Below are positions 38,470 through 48,382 of a DNA stretch of 64,000 nucleotides, in pieces (positions within the stretch are counted from its first letter, which is position 1; every line of letters starts with the position of its first letter). Source of the DNA: Gammaproteobacteria bacterium (GTDB taxonomy: Bacteria > Pseudomonadota > Gammaproteobacteria > Eutrophobiales > Eutrophobiaceae); contig JAURNW010000011.1 of the NCBI GenBank assembly GCA_030829985.1, positions 163,700 through 227,699 on the forward strand, read 5' to 3'. The translations under genes and the position numbers were made by a program. Below the pieces are notes generated by a model. It searched no databases. It worked only from the letters and a program-made list of their open reading frames with translations, and was not told the DNA's origin.

Positions 38470-38798
38470 GATTTTCCGGTGTTTTTGCTGATCCAATTCA
38501 GATATTCGGCAGAACCTGCTTGAATAGGGACAGCTATAATTTCCGGAAGTTCGTTCGGGTGGAGTTTTTTGATTCGCTTTTCAAGAACATTATAGGACGC
38601 TAACGTCGTTTTAATAACAAGCATATGTTCATTTGCCTTATCCACTTTCCCAACCCATGAAAAAAACGACTGGACGCCAGGAATAATATTAACGCAAGCC
38701 GCCAGTTTTTCCGTAACCAAATCCTGAGCAATATTTTTTGCTGTTATAGAGCCAGGACAGTTTGTTATCACTAGTAAATATTCGGTTTTTTTACTCAT
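38466..38798 (-). CDS. cutA: CutA family protein (CutA1)
   Basis: 110 residues, the usual length of this very stable trimeric PII-like fold. ITAKNIAQDLVTEKLAACVNII and the SFFSWVGKVDKANEHMLVIKT and HPNELPEIIAVPI segments match. The proposed role in divalent cation tolerance is not well established. It heads the cutA-dsbD-tlpA unit. Confidence 0.94.
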   Translation of the reverse strand: MSKKTEYLLVITNCPGSITAKNIAQDLVTEKLAACVNIIPGVQSFFSWVGKVDKANEHMLVIKTTLASYNVLEKRIKKLHPNELPEIIAVPIQAGSAEYLNWISKNTGKS

Positions 38799-38924
38799 AA
38801 TTATTTTTCGGTAAGTCTAATAAAGTCAAGTTCTGATACTTTCGACTTGTATATTAGTATTCTGCCCCCACATCAATAATAATGCCACATCAGCTAATCA
38901 AATAAGCGTTGGAGCTTCACCATT

Positions 38925-39353
38925 TTGTTTAAAATATTATTTATTCTATTCCTGATAGTACCTCTGGTCGAAATCACAATCCTTATCGAAATAGGTAAAG
39001 TCGTAGGTGCTGCATATACAATAATGCTTGTGATAGGAACGGCCGTGCTTGGCGCTGCATTATTACGCCAGCAGGGATTATCCACACTCATGAAAGTGCA
39101 GACGAATATGGATCAGGGAAACCTGCCAGCAACAGAACTCATAGAAGGATTAATGTTGCTCGTTGCAGGTGCGCTACTACTAACCCCCGGTTTTTTTACC
39201 GATATTTTCGGCTTTCTTGTCTTGATCCCTGCCTTGCGTCACCATATCGCGCAAACATTTCTAATCAACTTCATTCAATCCCGGATTAATACTCAAAAAA
39301 CGGATTCCGGCAATATTATTGAGGGAGAACATTGGGAGTCGGATTCAAAATAA
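38925..39353 (+). CDS. fxsA: FxsA family membrane protein
   Basis: 142 residues. Starts at TTG 38925 (no in-frame ATG nearby; GGAG lies 10 bases before). The hydrophobic opening FILFLIVPLVEITILIEIG and the core TAVLGAALLRQQGLSTL and ALLLTPGFFTDIFGFLVLIP are diagnostic of FxsA. E. coli FxsA relieves exclusion of phage T7 by the F plasmid when overproduced; its normal role is unknown. It is often next to groES, which is not in this window. Confidence 0.92.
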   Translation: MFKILFILFLIVPLVEITILIEIGKVVGAAYTIMLVIGTAVLGAALLRQQGLSTLMKVQTNMDQGNLPATELIEGLMLLVAGALLLTPGFFTDIFGFLVLIPALRHHIAQTFLINFIQSRINTQKTDSGNIIEGEHWESDSK

Positions 39354-39433
39354 ATTAGATATAACAAGGCAGATAACTGAAGTTGTAAATATAATTATCA
39401 ATTTGGTAAATAACGGCAAAATAATTCGAAATA

Positions 39434-40222
39434 CTAAAACTTTTTAGCCTCTTTAATAACCTCATATGCCTTTCTTATTTCATGAGTTCGATCGGCGGCA
39501 ACTTTCATCATTTCTTCAGGCAGTCCTTTTGCAACCAGTTTATCTGGATGATGTTGACTTAATAAACGGCGATAGGCTTTTTTGATTTCACTGCTGTTGG
39601 CAGATTCTTTTACGTCCAGTATAGCATAAGCCTGTTTCAAAGAAGGGGATCCATCTTTTCGTCCTGCACCCGATGAAGCGCTACCCATACCTCCGATCAT
39701 TGCACAAAGATGATCGAACTCATGTTTGGAGATATTGAGTGACTGACAAATCTTTAATAAAACAACTTTTTCTGCCGGGTGCATAACACCATCGGCATAA
39801 GCTGCCATGATCTGTACCTCAATAAACATCCTTAACAGGTTTGGCCTGAAACCTATCTCTTGTTTAAATTGGTTAATGACATCGTTTAATGGAAAGCCAT
39901 CCTTCTTCCCTTCGTTAAATAAACCGATGGCAGCTTTGCGTTGCGAAGCATCCATGTCCATTTGCTGCATAACCTGTTTGGCAAGGGCGATTTCTTCATT
40001 CGTCACCTGGCCATCGGCTTTACAGACGTGTCCCATCACCGAGAAGGTCGCAGTATAAAACATTGTCTGCGTGCGTTCTTGTCGACCAAAGCTGGTCTGA
40101 TTTGCTGTTTGAGATAAACCTTTATCGAAATTGTGTCCCATAACAGCACCCAACAGGGCGCCGATAGGTCCACCGATCATCATGCCAAAGGCGCCACCCA
40201 GTATTTTTCCCCACCAATTCAT
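39434..40222 (-). CDS. djlA: DjlA-type membrane J-domain co-chaperone
   Basis: 262 residues. An N-terminal glycine-rich membrane segment (GAFGMMIGGPIGALLGAVMG), a central TerB-like helical domain, and a C-terminal J domain with HPD (LLSQHHPDKLVAKG). This order is DjlA, which stimulates DnaK at the inner membrane and is linked to envelope stress signalling. Convergent with fxsA. Confidence 0.94.
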   Translation of the reverse strand: MNWWGKILGGAFGMMIGGPIGALLGAVMGHNFDKGLSQTANQTSFGRQERTQTMFYTATFSVMGHVCKADGQVTNEEIALAKQVMQQMDMDASQRKAAIGLFNEGKKDGFPLNDVINQFKQEIGFRPNLLRMFIEVQIMAAYADGVMHPAEKVVLLKICQSLNISKHEFDHLCAMIGGMGSASSGAGRKDGSPSLKQAYAILDVKESANSSEIKKAYRRLLSQHHPDKLVAKGLPEEMMKVAADRTHEIRKAYEVIKEAKKF

Positions 40223-40353
40223 TTGATAAATTTCACCAATCTGTAATAAAAGTAATATATGTTAACCTGAATCAGTACTATTCGTTATAATTCCGTTTTA
40301 TTAATTACTAAACAATAATAAGTTATATTCACTCTATCTTAACGGTAATCAAC

Positions 40354-41193
40354 ATGGCTTCAAAAAATAATAAAAATAAATCCCCGCAAACATCCGTTCC
40401 TACAATGGCAGATCTGGCTGATAAACATATCTGCTATCAAGAGTCGGTACAATGTGTAGAGTCAGAGATTGATTTTGTTGATACAACCTTTACCAAACTA
40501 CGCAAACGAAAGGCTCATTCATTAAGAGAAGATTTTTGTGGGACAGCAAATACATCATGTGAATGGATAAAACGTCGTAAGACAAATACAGCAATCTGTG
40601 TCGATCTTGATGATGACGTTTTGCAGTGGGGAAAAGATCATAATATTGCCAAACTAACTCCTGAACAGACGAAGCGAATCTCCGTGCTTAACGATAATGT
40701 AATGACTATACAGACTGAGCCGGTTGATATTGTACTCGCTATGAACTTTAGTTATTGGTTATTAAAAGAACGTAAATTAACCATTGAATATTTTAAACGT
40801 ATTCATGACGCTTTAGTTGATGACGGTATTTTTTTTCTTGATGCGTATGGTGGTTATGAAGCGTATCAAGAATTGAAAGAGAAGACTAAACAGAAAAATT
40901 TTACTTATATCTGGGATCAAAGCAGATATAACCCAATAAATGGAATAGCGATAAATCATATTCACTTTAAGTTCAAAGATGGTTCGAAAATGATGAAGGC
41001 ATTCACATATGAATGGCGAGTCTGGACTATGCCAGAAATTCTGGACATGCTAAGCGAGGCTGGTTTCAAAGCAACGGTTTACTGGGAACAGGCCGATGAT
41101 GATGGAGAAGGTAACGGTGAATTTATACCTGAAACAGAAGGCGATGCTGATGCCGGCTGGATAGCTTATGTCGTGGCTGAAAAACCGGTATAA
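40354..41193 (+). CDS. Class I SAM-dependent methyltransferase, substrate unknown
   Basis: 279 residues. Motif I is atypical: HSLREDFCGTANTSCEWIK, followed by an acidic loop ICVDLDDDVLQWGK and post-motif VDIVLAMNFSYWLL. A lysine-rich N-terminus and an acidic DDDGEGNGEF stretch near the C-terminus stand out. The family occurs widely without a known substrate. It stops 2 bases from sixA on the other strand. Confidence 0.75.
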   Translation: MASKNNKNKSPQTSVPTMADLADKHICYQESVQCVESEIDFVDTTFTKLRKRKAHSLREDFCGTANTSCEWIKRRKTNTAICVDLDDDVLQWGKDHNIAKLTPEQTKRISVLNDNVMTIQTEPVDIVLAMNFSYWLLKERKLTIEYFKRIHDALVDDGIFFLDAYGGYEAYQELKEKTKQKNFTYIWDQSRYNPINGIAINHIHFKFKDGSKMMKAFTYEWRVWTMPEILDMLSEAGFKATVYWEQADDDGEGNGEFIPETEGDADAGWIAYVVAEKPV

Positions 41194-41195
41194 CC

Positions 41196-41708
41196 CTAAT
41201 CCAGCTCTTTCGGCTTAACAAATTCTAACAACTCATTTTTATCTATTTCAGGGTTGAAGCTATCATCGCTGTATTCAAAAATAGCCAGATTAGCGGTCGT
41301 CATCGCTAGGCTTTTAGACGCCCCCACCCTGGATTTACGCAATAAGTAATTTAATAGTTGCTCCAATCCCGGATTATGCGCAACCAGCATTAAACTATTA
41401 CAATCACTTTTATATAATTGTACACACTCAATTAGCGTATCAAAACTGGCGAGATAAAGATCCTTATCGTACATCAGTGTTATTGATGCGCTTTTTAATT
41501 GTTTGGTTACTAAATGACTAGTTTCCCTTGCTCTCATGGCGGGGGATGAGATTACTTTTTCGGGAACATGACCATTTTCCAACATCCACCGACCAATCCG
41601 TTTTGCATTTTTTCGGCCACGTTGATTTATTGGTCGATCAAAATCTGCTGTGTCAGGACCAGACCAATCAGACTTGGCATGACGCATAATGTATAAATAA
41701 AATCCCAT
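41196..41708 (-). CDS. sixA: SixA-type phosphohistidine phosphatase
   Basis: 170 residues of the histidine phosphatase superfamily. The catalytic RHG-type motif reads YIMRHAKSDW (H10), with ISSPAMRARETSHLV and LMLVAHNPGLEQLL supplying the second Arg and His. SixA removes phosphate from phosphohistidines, for example on ArcB or nitrogen-PTS proteins. It is divergent from ppx. Confidence 0.9.
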   Translation of the reverse strand: MGFYLYIMRHAKSDWSGPDTADFDRPINQRGRKNAKRIGRWMLENGHVPEKVISSPAMRARETSHLVTKQLKSASITLMYDKDLYLASFDTLIECVQLYKSDCNSLMLVAHNPGLEQLLNYLLRKSRVGASKSLAMTTANLAIFEYSDDSFNPEIDKNELLEFVKPKELD

Positions 41709-41803
41709 AAAAATTTCTCAATTAATAATCTTGAAACTATGCTACATTTTCGTATTAAACAATCTCAAAGAATAGATCATCCTAACAATCATCACTATTT
41801 AAA

Positions 41804-43309
41804 TTGAATCAGATTTTGTCGAATTCTAACGAAACTTATGCTGCTGTTGATCTTGGATCAAATAGCTTTCATATGATTGTAGCAAACGTGGTCGATGGTC
41901 GAGCTCTGATTGTTGATCGTATTAAAGAAATGGTCCGATTAGCAGGGGGCCTTGATGAAAACAGATTTCTAAGTGATGAAGCAATGGAAACAGCATTGCA
42001 ATGTCTGGTTAAATTTGGTCAACGCATCAAGACCATCCCTGCTTCAAATATACGTGCGGTAGGAACCAACACACTGCGACAGGCCAGAAACGGCGCTGAG
42101 TTTCTCGCTAAAGCTAATATCGCACTCGGTCATAAAATCGAGATAATATCGGGCCGTGAAGAGGCGCGCCTCGTGTATCTTGGTGTGGCAAATACAATTT
42201 TCAATGATATAGATAAACGTCTGGTAGTCGACATTGGCGGCGGCAGCACTGAATTGATCATTGGAAAAGGGTTTGACACTGATATTACAGAGAGTTTGTT
42301 TATGGGCTGTGTAAACACTAGCAAACGATTCTTCAAAGACGGTGAGATCACTGCCAAACGCATGCGTAAAGCGCATATTGCCGCACTTCAGGAACTGGAG
42401 AATGTACAAGCGATCTATCAAGCTTATGGCTGGGATAAAGCCATAGGTACCTCAGGCACAATCCGTGCAATCCTGGATGTTGTTATCGCTGAAGGCTGGA
42501 ACGACTCGGTGATAACCCCTGAATCTTTGTCGGTACTTAAAAAATCACTTATTACATGTGGCCATATAGACAAAATTAATTTTTCTACGCTAGCATCAAA
42601 TCGTCTGCCTGTGTTTGTAGGTGGCGTCGTTGTGTTAGCGGCTGTATTTGAAGCGCTCGAAATAGTGTCTATGGAATATTCAGAAGGTGCGTTGCGGGAA
42701 GGCTTAATATTTGACCAGATAGAACGTCAGCACGATATGGATGTTCGTGATAGAACTGTTGATCGTTTGATGAAACGATACAGTGTCGATATGGACCATG
42801 CCAAACGTGTTGAGAAAACAACCAAACAGATATTCAAAAGTGTAAAAAGTGTATGGCAACTCGATAAAACTGAAGATTTAAAAATGCTTCGATGGGCAGC
42901 ATGTTTACATGAGGCTGGTTTAGCCATCGCCCATAACCAATACCATAAGCACGCTGCATATCTATTAAGTAATTCTGATATGCCGGGGTTCTCTCGACAG
43001 GAACAAAACTTGTTAAGTGTCCTGGTTCGATTACACCGTAGAAAAATAGCACTGGATCTTTTTAACGCAGTCCCCGAAGAAGTTAAAAAGAAACTGCTAA
43101 AGTTAATAATTATATTGCGACTGGCAGTAGTTTTGAATCGTAGCCGTAATGTGATAAAGGTTCCTGAAATAAATATCAAAATAAAAGAAAATACTATTGA
43201 ATTGTATTTTCTGGAAAAATGGTTGTCCGATCATCCTCTGACAGAGGCCGATCTTGAAACTGAGGCAAACTATCTTTCAGTAACAGATTATCGATTGATA
43301 TTCAGTTAA
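41804..43309 (+). CDS. ppx: Exopolyphosphatase (Ppx/GppA family)
   Basis: 501 residues. AAVDLGSNSFHMIVANVVDG is the first phosphate motif, VVDIGGGSTELIIG the second, and EIISGREEARLVYLGV lies between. The C-terminal HD-like helical domain (LRWAACLHEAGLAIAHNQYHKHAAYLL) marks the full-length Ppx form. It releases phosphate from polyphosphate ends. The start is TTG at 41804 (a second TTG at 41816 is possible). It converges on ppk with 3 bases between the stops. Confidence 0.93.
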   Translation: MNQILSNSNETYAAVDLGSNSFHMIVANVVDGRALIVDRIKEMVRLAGGLDENRFLSDEAMETALQCLVKFGQRIKTIPASNIRAVGTNTLRQARNGAEFLAKANIALGHKIEIISGREEARLVYLGVANTIFNDIDKRLVVDIGGGSTELIIGKGFDTDITESLFMGCVNTSKRFFKDGEITAKRMRKAHIAALQELENVQAIYQAYGWDKAIGTSGTIRAILDVVIAEGWNDSVITPESLSVLKKSLITCGHIDKINFSTLASNRLPVFVGGVVVLAAVFEALEIVSMEYSEGALREGLIFDQIERQHDMDVRDRTVDRLMKRYSVDMDHAKRVEKTTKQIFKSVKSVWQLDKTEDLKMLRWAACLHEAGLAIAHNQYHKHAAYLLSNSDMPGFSRQEQNLLSVLVRLHRRKIALDLFNAVPEEVKKKLLKLIIILRLAVVLNRSRNVIKVPEINIKIKENTIELYFLEKWLSDHPLTEADLETEANYLSVTDYRLIFS

Positions 43310-43312
43310 TCC

Positions 43313-45379
43313 TTAAGAATACTGCTCAAGTAAAAACTGTTGTGCTGACCTTGGTTTTGCATTACCCGGTTTGACGTGACGATAACTTCCATCAGACTGC
43401 AATACCCATGCCTGTGTATTATCAGAAAGATAATTTAACAATCCATATTTAATAATCTGATCCCGCGGTCGTTTTTCTTCTATTGGAAAACACGCCTCTA
43501 CTCGATGAAACAGATTCCTCGGCATCCAGTCAGCACTGGCGCAATACAAATTTGGATTACCATCATTATGAAAATAGTAAACACGAGTATGCTCCAGAAA
43601 ACGACCGATGATTGAACGTACATGAATATTTTCAGAAATACCTTTTATACCCGGCCTTAGACAACAAATACCACGAATAATCAGATCGACTTTTACTCCG
43701 GCCATGGATGCCTCATATAAAGTACGAATGATTTCCGGTTCTACCAAGGCATTCATTTTGGCAATAACCCGCGCTTCTTTACCCGCTTTAGCGTTCTTTA
43801 TTTCCTGGCGAATATAGTCAAGGATTGCTTTATGTAAGCTGAAAGGTGATTGTAATAGTTTTTTTAATTTTGTCGCTCTACCAAGGCCGGTCATTTGATG
43901 AAAGAGTTTATTAACATCTTCACCAACAGCCTGATCAGCAGTCAGCAAACCATAGTCAGTATAAAGTCGCGCAGTTCGAGCATGATAGTTACCGGTACCG
44001 AGGTGTACATAGCGGCGCAGTGCTCGACCTTCTCTACGCACAACCATAATCATCTTGGCATGAGTCTTATAACCCACAACACCATACACAACATGCGCAC
44101 CGGCTTCTTGCAGATCAGTTGCCATCTCAATGTTGGCCTCTTCATCAAATCGTGCAAGTAACTCAATTACGACGGTTACTTCTTTGCCACTACGCGCAGC
44201 ATCTTTTAATGCTTTTACTATGGCAGAATCATCACCGGTTCGGTACAAGGTTTGTTTAATAGATAGTACATCAGGCTCCATTGCCGCTTGACGTAAAAAA
44301 TCTACTACCGGGGCAAAGGACTGGAATGGGTGTGAAAGTAAAATATCGCCATTATGTAACGTGTCAAAAATATTATTTGTCTTTAACAAGCGAGGTGGAA
44401 TGTCTGGTGTGAAACCAGGATAAACAAGATCCGGACGGTCAACCAAATCATGTAATTGTAGTAAACGATTTAGATTTACCGGCCCGTTAACAGTATAGAG
44501 TGCTTCGGGAGACAATTTAAATTGATCCAGCAAAAATTGACTGATCTCTTCTGGACAGTTATCCGCAACTTCAAGACGTACTGCATCGTTATAGCGCCGT
44601 GAAGGCAATTCACCTTCCAACGCGCGTAAGAGATCATCAATCTCTTCATCATAAAAAAATAAGTCACTGTTTCGTGTTACCCGAAATTGATAGCAGCCTT
44701 TTACCTTCATTCCCGGGAAGAGTTCACCAACATGCGCATGCAAGACAGAAGATAGCAAAATAAAGTCATGTGTCTTTGAAGCATGTTCCTTCTGTACTTC
44801 GATGACCCGGGGCAGGGAACGCGGTGCCTGCACTATCGCGTAACCACTTTCTCTACCAAAAGCATCTTTGCCTTCCAGCGTTACTATAAAATAAAGATTC
44901 TTATTTAGGACACGCGGAAAGGGATGTGATGGATCCAGGCCTATCGGACTCAGGATGGGAATTAATTCTCGATTAAAATAACGCTTAACCCAAAGTGATA
45001 ATTTTGGTTTCCATCGTGCTCGACGCAAGATACGGATTTTTTCTTTAGCCAACTCAGGAATGAGCACTTCGTTCAGTATTTTATATTGTTCATCTACCAA
45101 TCCATGTGCTATTTCACTAATCTTTTTCAGGATTTCAACAGCGGTCAGATTGTCCTCGCCAGTTTGCACAGACCCATATTTGACCTGTTCATTTAAACCA
45201 GCGACGCGGATCTCAAAGAATTCGTCCAGATTAGTACTGGCAATACAGAGAAAACGAAGTCGCTCCAGTAATGGATTATTTACATCCTTGGCTTGCTCAA
45301 ATACACGACGATTGAACTCCAATAAGCTCAATTCTCTATTAATATAGAGTTCGGGTAATTTTAAATTAATATCATCCAT
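43313..45379 (-). CDS. ppk: Polyphosphate kinase 1
   Basis: 688 residues, standard. Builds polyphosphate from ATP at the membrane. The N-terminal YINRELSLLEFNRRVFEQA, the phosphohistidine region GVVGYKTHAKMIMVVRREG, HLGTGNYHARTARLYTDYGL, and the second conserved EHTRVYYFHNDG are all present. Upstream lies a candidate Pho box about 170 bases before the ATG. Confidence 0.97.
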   Translation of the reverse strand: MDDINLKLPELYINRELSLLEFNRRVFEQAKDVNNPLLERLRFLCIASTNLDEFFEIRVAGLNEQVKYGSVQTGEDNLTAVEILKKISEIAHGLVDEQYKILNEVLIPELAKEKIRILRRARWKPKLSLWVKRYFNRELIPILSPIGLDPSHPFPRVLNKNLYFIVTLEGKDAFGRESGYAIVQAPRSLPRVIEVQKEHASKTHDFILLSSVLHAHVGELFPGMKVKGCYQFRVTRNSDLFFYDEEIDDLLRALEGELPSRRYNDAVRLEVADNCPEEISQFLLDQFKLSPEALYTVNGPVNLNRLLQLHDLVDRPDLVYPGFTPDIPPRLLKTNNIFDTLHNGDILLSHPFQSFAPVVDFLRQAAMEPDVLSIKQTLYRTGDDSAIVKALKDAARSGKEVTVVIELLARFDEEANIEMATDLQEAGAHVVYGVVGYKTHAKMIMVVRREGRALRRYVHLGTGNYHARTARLYTDYGLLTADQAVGEDVNKLFHQMTGLGRATKLKKLLQSPFSLHKAILDYIRQEIKNAKAGKEARVIAKMNALVEPEIIRTLYEASMAGVKVDLIIRGICCLRPGIKGISENIHVRSIIGRFLEHTRVYYFHNDGNPNLYCASADWMPRNLFHRVEACFPIEEKRPRDQIIKYGLLNYLSDNTQAWVLQSDGSYRHVKPGNAKPRSAQQFLLEQYS

Positions 45380-45552
45380 TAGAATTCATATTTAATAAAT
45401 TGGTCTACCATCTGCTTATGATACTCCTGTCTGAATTATTCATTTTGATACAAATCAAGTTTATCTGAGAACCTGACCAATAAGGCTGTATTGATGTAAG
45501 AAGACTATTCGCCCTGTACACTAACCCTCTTTGCAGCATACAATCACCCATT

Positions 45553-45591
45553 ATTACAGTTTAGATTTTTTATATTACAGCTTTATGAAAA
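45553..45591 (-). promoter_or_regulatory. Candidate Pho box upstream of ppk
   Basis: Read on the minus strand, TTTTCAT-AAAG-CTGTAAT (45591 down to 45574) fits the 7-4-7 PhoB layout and is followed by another CTGTAAT at 45559-45553. A -10 is not clear: TAAACT at 10 bases past the first box or TGTATG past the last repeat. The orientation points to ppk, not to the divergent DUF47-pit unit. Confidence 0.5.
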
Positions 45592-45671
45592 ACCACGAAT
45601 TGATTATTTAGAATATATGCATATGAATAATGGCTTAACAAGATAGTTACAAATGTCAGGATATATCAATA

Positions 45672-46352
45672 ATGGCTCAATCTAACTATTTCTCCCGTAT
45701 TTTTGGCAGTTCTCCAGTCACTCCTTTACAGAAGCACATTGATAAAGTTGTGTTATGCGTCGAACAATTAATTCCGTATTTTGAATCGGTCATCGATAAC
45801 AACTGGGAACAGGCGGCCAGTACTCAGGCTGAACTTGTAAAACTCGAACATGAAGCCGACGAAATTAAAAATGAGTTACGCCTTAACCTTCCTACCAGCC
45901 TTTTCATGCCGATTGATCGAAGAGACGTATTAGAAGTACTGGATTTACAAGATCACATCGCTAATAAGGCCAAAGATATTTCAGGCTTAACACTGGGCAG
46001 AAAAATGTCGCTACCTGCGGCCATCAGTGGTGGTTATATGGAGTTTCTTAAACGTTGCATTGATGCCACTCGTCAAGCTCAGGTCGCTATCAATGAACTG
46101 GACGAACTGGTGGTAACGGGTTTTCGCGGTGATGAGGCAGTACGCGTCAAAAAAATGATTGAAGATTTACATATCATCGAAGGTGAAACCGATGAAATTC
46201 AGGTGGGTTTGCGGGCAGATCTTTATAAAACAGAACAAACGCTACCACCAATAGACGTTATGTTTATCTACAAAATCATCGAATGGACTGGAGATCTGGC
46301 AGATACAGCACAAAGCACCGGCAACCGTTTACAGTTAATGCTGGCAAAATAA
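45672..46352 (+). CDS. DUF47/TIGR00153 PhoU-like protein (YkaA family)
   Basis: 226 residues, wholly helical, resembling PhoU. MAQSNYFSRIFGSSPVTPLQKH is the family start, and the LFMPIDRRDVLEVLDLQD segment is its signature. DUF47 genes are usually beside pit phosphate transporters and are thought to control them. That is so here: the pit start lies 11 bases past its stop. Confidence 0.92.
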   Translation: MAQSNYFSRIFGSSPVTPLQKHIDKVVLCVEQLIPYFESVIDNNWEQAASTQAELVKLEHEADEIKNELRLNLPTSLFMPIDRRDVLEVLDLQDHIANKAKDISGLTLGRKMSLPAAISGGYMEFLKRCIDATRQAQVAINELDELVVTGFRGDEAVRVKKMIEDLHIIEGETDEIQVGLRADLYKTEQTLPPIDVMFIYKIIEWTGDLADTAQSTGNRLQLMLAK

Positions 46353-46363
46353 TAATAAAAACA

Positions 46364-47617
46364 ATGGAACATACAACAATATATCTTATATTGGCGGGCT
46401 GCTTTGGCCTATTCATGGCCTGGGGTATAGGTGCAAATGATGTTGCAAATGCGATGGCAACATCAGTGGGTTCGAAGGCACTTACACTTAAACGTGCGGT
46501 TGTGGTTGCCGCTGTTTTTGAATTTGCAGGCGCCTTTCTTGCAGGTGGTCAAGTCACTTCAACCATCCGAAAAGGTATAATTGATGCCGAGCTACTCTCA
46601 GGCACGCCAGATTTACTTGTCTTTGGTATGCTGGCGGCCTTGTTGGCTGCTGGGATATGGCTACTGATCGCAACACGCTATGGTTTACCCGTATCAACAA
46701 CCCATTCCATAGTCGGTGCTATTGTCGGCTTTGCAGCAGTAGGCATAGGCATCGAAGCGGTCAAATGGGGAAAAGTTGGATCAATTGCCGCAAGTTGGGT
46801 CATTTCGCCCGTGATTGCCGGCACAGTGGCCTATGCGTTATTTCGCAGTGTGCAAAAATTGATTCTCGACACAACTGATCCTATGAAAAATGCCAAGCGC
46901 TACGTCCCTGGTTATATTTTTCTAACCGGCTCAATGATCTCGCTAGTCACAATGTTTAAAGGCTTAAAACATATCGGGCTCGAACTATCAAAAACTCAAT
47001 GTTACGTCATCAGTATCATCATAGGTCTGGTTTGTGCGATTGTTGGCGCAGTTCTAATAAGAAAGATTAAGTTCGACAAAGAAGAAAACCCGTCATACCA
47101 ATTCCATAATGTTGAACTGGTTTTTGGTGTATTAATGGTCTTCACTGCTTGCGCAATGGCCTTTGCACATGGCTCAAATGATGTCGCCAATGCGGTAGGT
47201 CCAGTAGCAGCCATTGTTAGTATCGTTACAAGCGGTGGTGAAATCGGACAAAAATCTGCTATGCCAATATGGATATTATTGCTCGGTGGAGTAGGAATTG
47301 TTGCCGGACTATTAATGTATGGTCATAAAGTCATTGCGACGGTGGGTTCAGGTATCACGGATCTAACACCTAGTCGTGGCTTTTGCGCAGAACTCGCAGC
47401 ATCGACCACTGTAGTGTTGGCATCGGGAACAGGTATACCAATTTCAACAACCCATACTCTTGTGGGCGCAGTGCTGGGCGTTGGCTTTGCACGCGGGATC
47501 TCTGCCTTAAACCTTAGAATGATCGGTTCAATATTTATGTCCTGGATTATTACACTACCCGCGGGCGGAATATTGGCAATAATATTTTTCTATATCTTGT
47601 CAGCCGTATTTAGCTAA
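46364..47617 (+). CDS. pit: Low-affinity inorganic phosphate transporter, PiT family
   Basis: 417 residues from ATG 46364 (MEHTTIYLILAGC); an upstream in-frame ATG inside the DUF47 gene is rejected. The duplicated PiT signature is present, GIGANDVANAMATSVGSKAL near the N-terminus and AHGSNDVANAVGPVAAI in the second half, plus paired STTHS/STTHT motifs. It moves phosphate, probably as a metal-phosphate complex, with protons or sodium. Confidence 0.95.
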   Translation: MEHTTIYLILAGCFGLFMAWGIGANDVANAMATSVGSKALTLKRAVVVAAVFEFAGAFLAGGQVTSTIRKGIIDAELLSGTPDLLVFGMLAALLAAGIWLLIATRYGLPVSTTHSIVGAIVGFAAVGIGIEAVKWGKVGSIAASWVISPVIAGTVAYALFRSVQKLILDTTDPMKNAKRYVPGYIFLTGSMISLVTMFKGLKHIGLELSKTQCYVISIIIGLVCAIVGAVLIRKIKFDKEENPSYQFHNVELVFGVLMVFTACAMAFAHGSNDVANAVGPVAAIVSIVTSGGEIGQKSAMPIWILLLGGVGIVAGLLMYGHKVIATVGSGITDLTPSRGFCAELAASTTVVLASGTGIPISTTHTLVGAVLGVGFARGISALNLRMIGSIFMSWIITLPAGGILAIIFFYILSAVFS

Positions 47618-47641
47618 CTTTAATTCCAGATTAGTATGAAA

Positions 47642-48358
47642 CTAGTGATCTGAAACAATCTCTTCCATGTATTTAATACTAGTGTGGCGAACATCTTTAC
47701 CTTCTACAAGATAGATTATATTTTCACAGATATTCCTCGAGTGGTCGCCAATACGTTCTAATGCTCGAGCAACCCAAACGGCATCCAGCGCACCACTAAT
47801 ATTCCTTGGATCTTCCATCATGTAAGTAATAAGTTGCCGCAGAATTGCGACGTATTGATCGTCTGATTCAAGTTCCTTGCCAGCGACTTCTACAGCTTTT
47901 TTTGAATCCATTCGTGCGAACGCATCCAGCGCATCATGTAACATACGACTCACCAGATTGCCCATTGCATTTATACCAATGTAATAAGACTTGGGACCAT
48001 GTTTATCTGCAAGTTCAATCCCCATTTTGGCAATCTTTTCCGCTTCATCACCAACACGCTCAAGATCAGTAATCGTTTTAGTAATCGCCATAACTAATCG
48101 TAGATCGCTTGCTGCAGGTTGGCGTCTCGCCAGAATTTTTGTACATTCCTGATCGATTGATACATCATAAGAATTAACCTGAACCTCGGTATCAACAACT
48201 GATGAGGCCAAATCCAGATCACCACCAACCAGTGATTTGATCGCATTATTAAGTTGTTGCTCAACCAGCCCCCCCATAGCAAGCACCTTACCGCGAACAT
48301 TCTCCAGTTCATCATCAAACTGTTTTGAGATATGCTGACTTACTACACTATTTTTCAT
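47642..48358 (-). CDS. phoU: PhoU, negative regulator of the Pho regulon
   Basis: 238 residues of two three-helix bundles. VRGKVLAMGGLVEQQL, DLRLVMAITKTITDLERVGDEAEKIA and ARALERIGDHSRNICENIIYLVEG are the PhoU signatures. It signals between PstSCAB and PhoR, so that PhoR is inactive when phosphate is plentiful. It follows pstB by 24 bases, at the end of the pstCAB-phoU unit. Confidence 0.96.
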   Translation of the reverse strand: MKNSVVSQHISKQFDDELENVRGKVLAMGGLVEQQLNNAIKSLVGGDLDLASSVVDTEVQVNSYDVSIDQECTKILARRQPAASDLRLVMAITKTITDLERVGDEAEKIAKMGIELADKHGPKSYYIGINAMGNLVSRMLHDALDAFARMDSKKAVEVAGKELESDDQYVAILRQLITYMMEDPRNISGALDAVWVARALERIGDHSRNICENIIYLVEGKDVRHTSIKYMEEIVSDH

Positions 48359-48382
48359 TAGCGTTCTCCTCTGGAAACATCA

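Noticed and set aside
46283..46363. Longer N-terminus for pit
   Set aside because: It overlaps the DUF47 gene and adds a non-homologous basic stretch; ATG 46364 fits the family.
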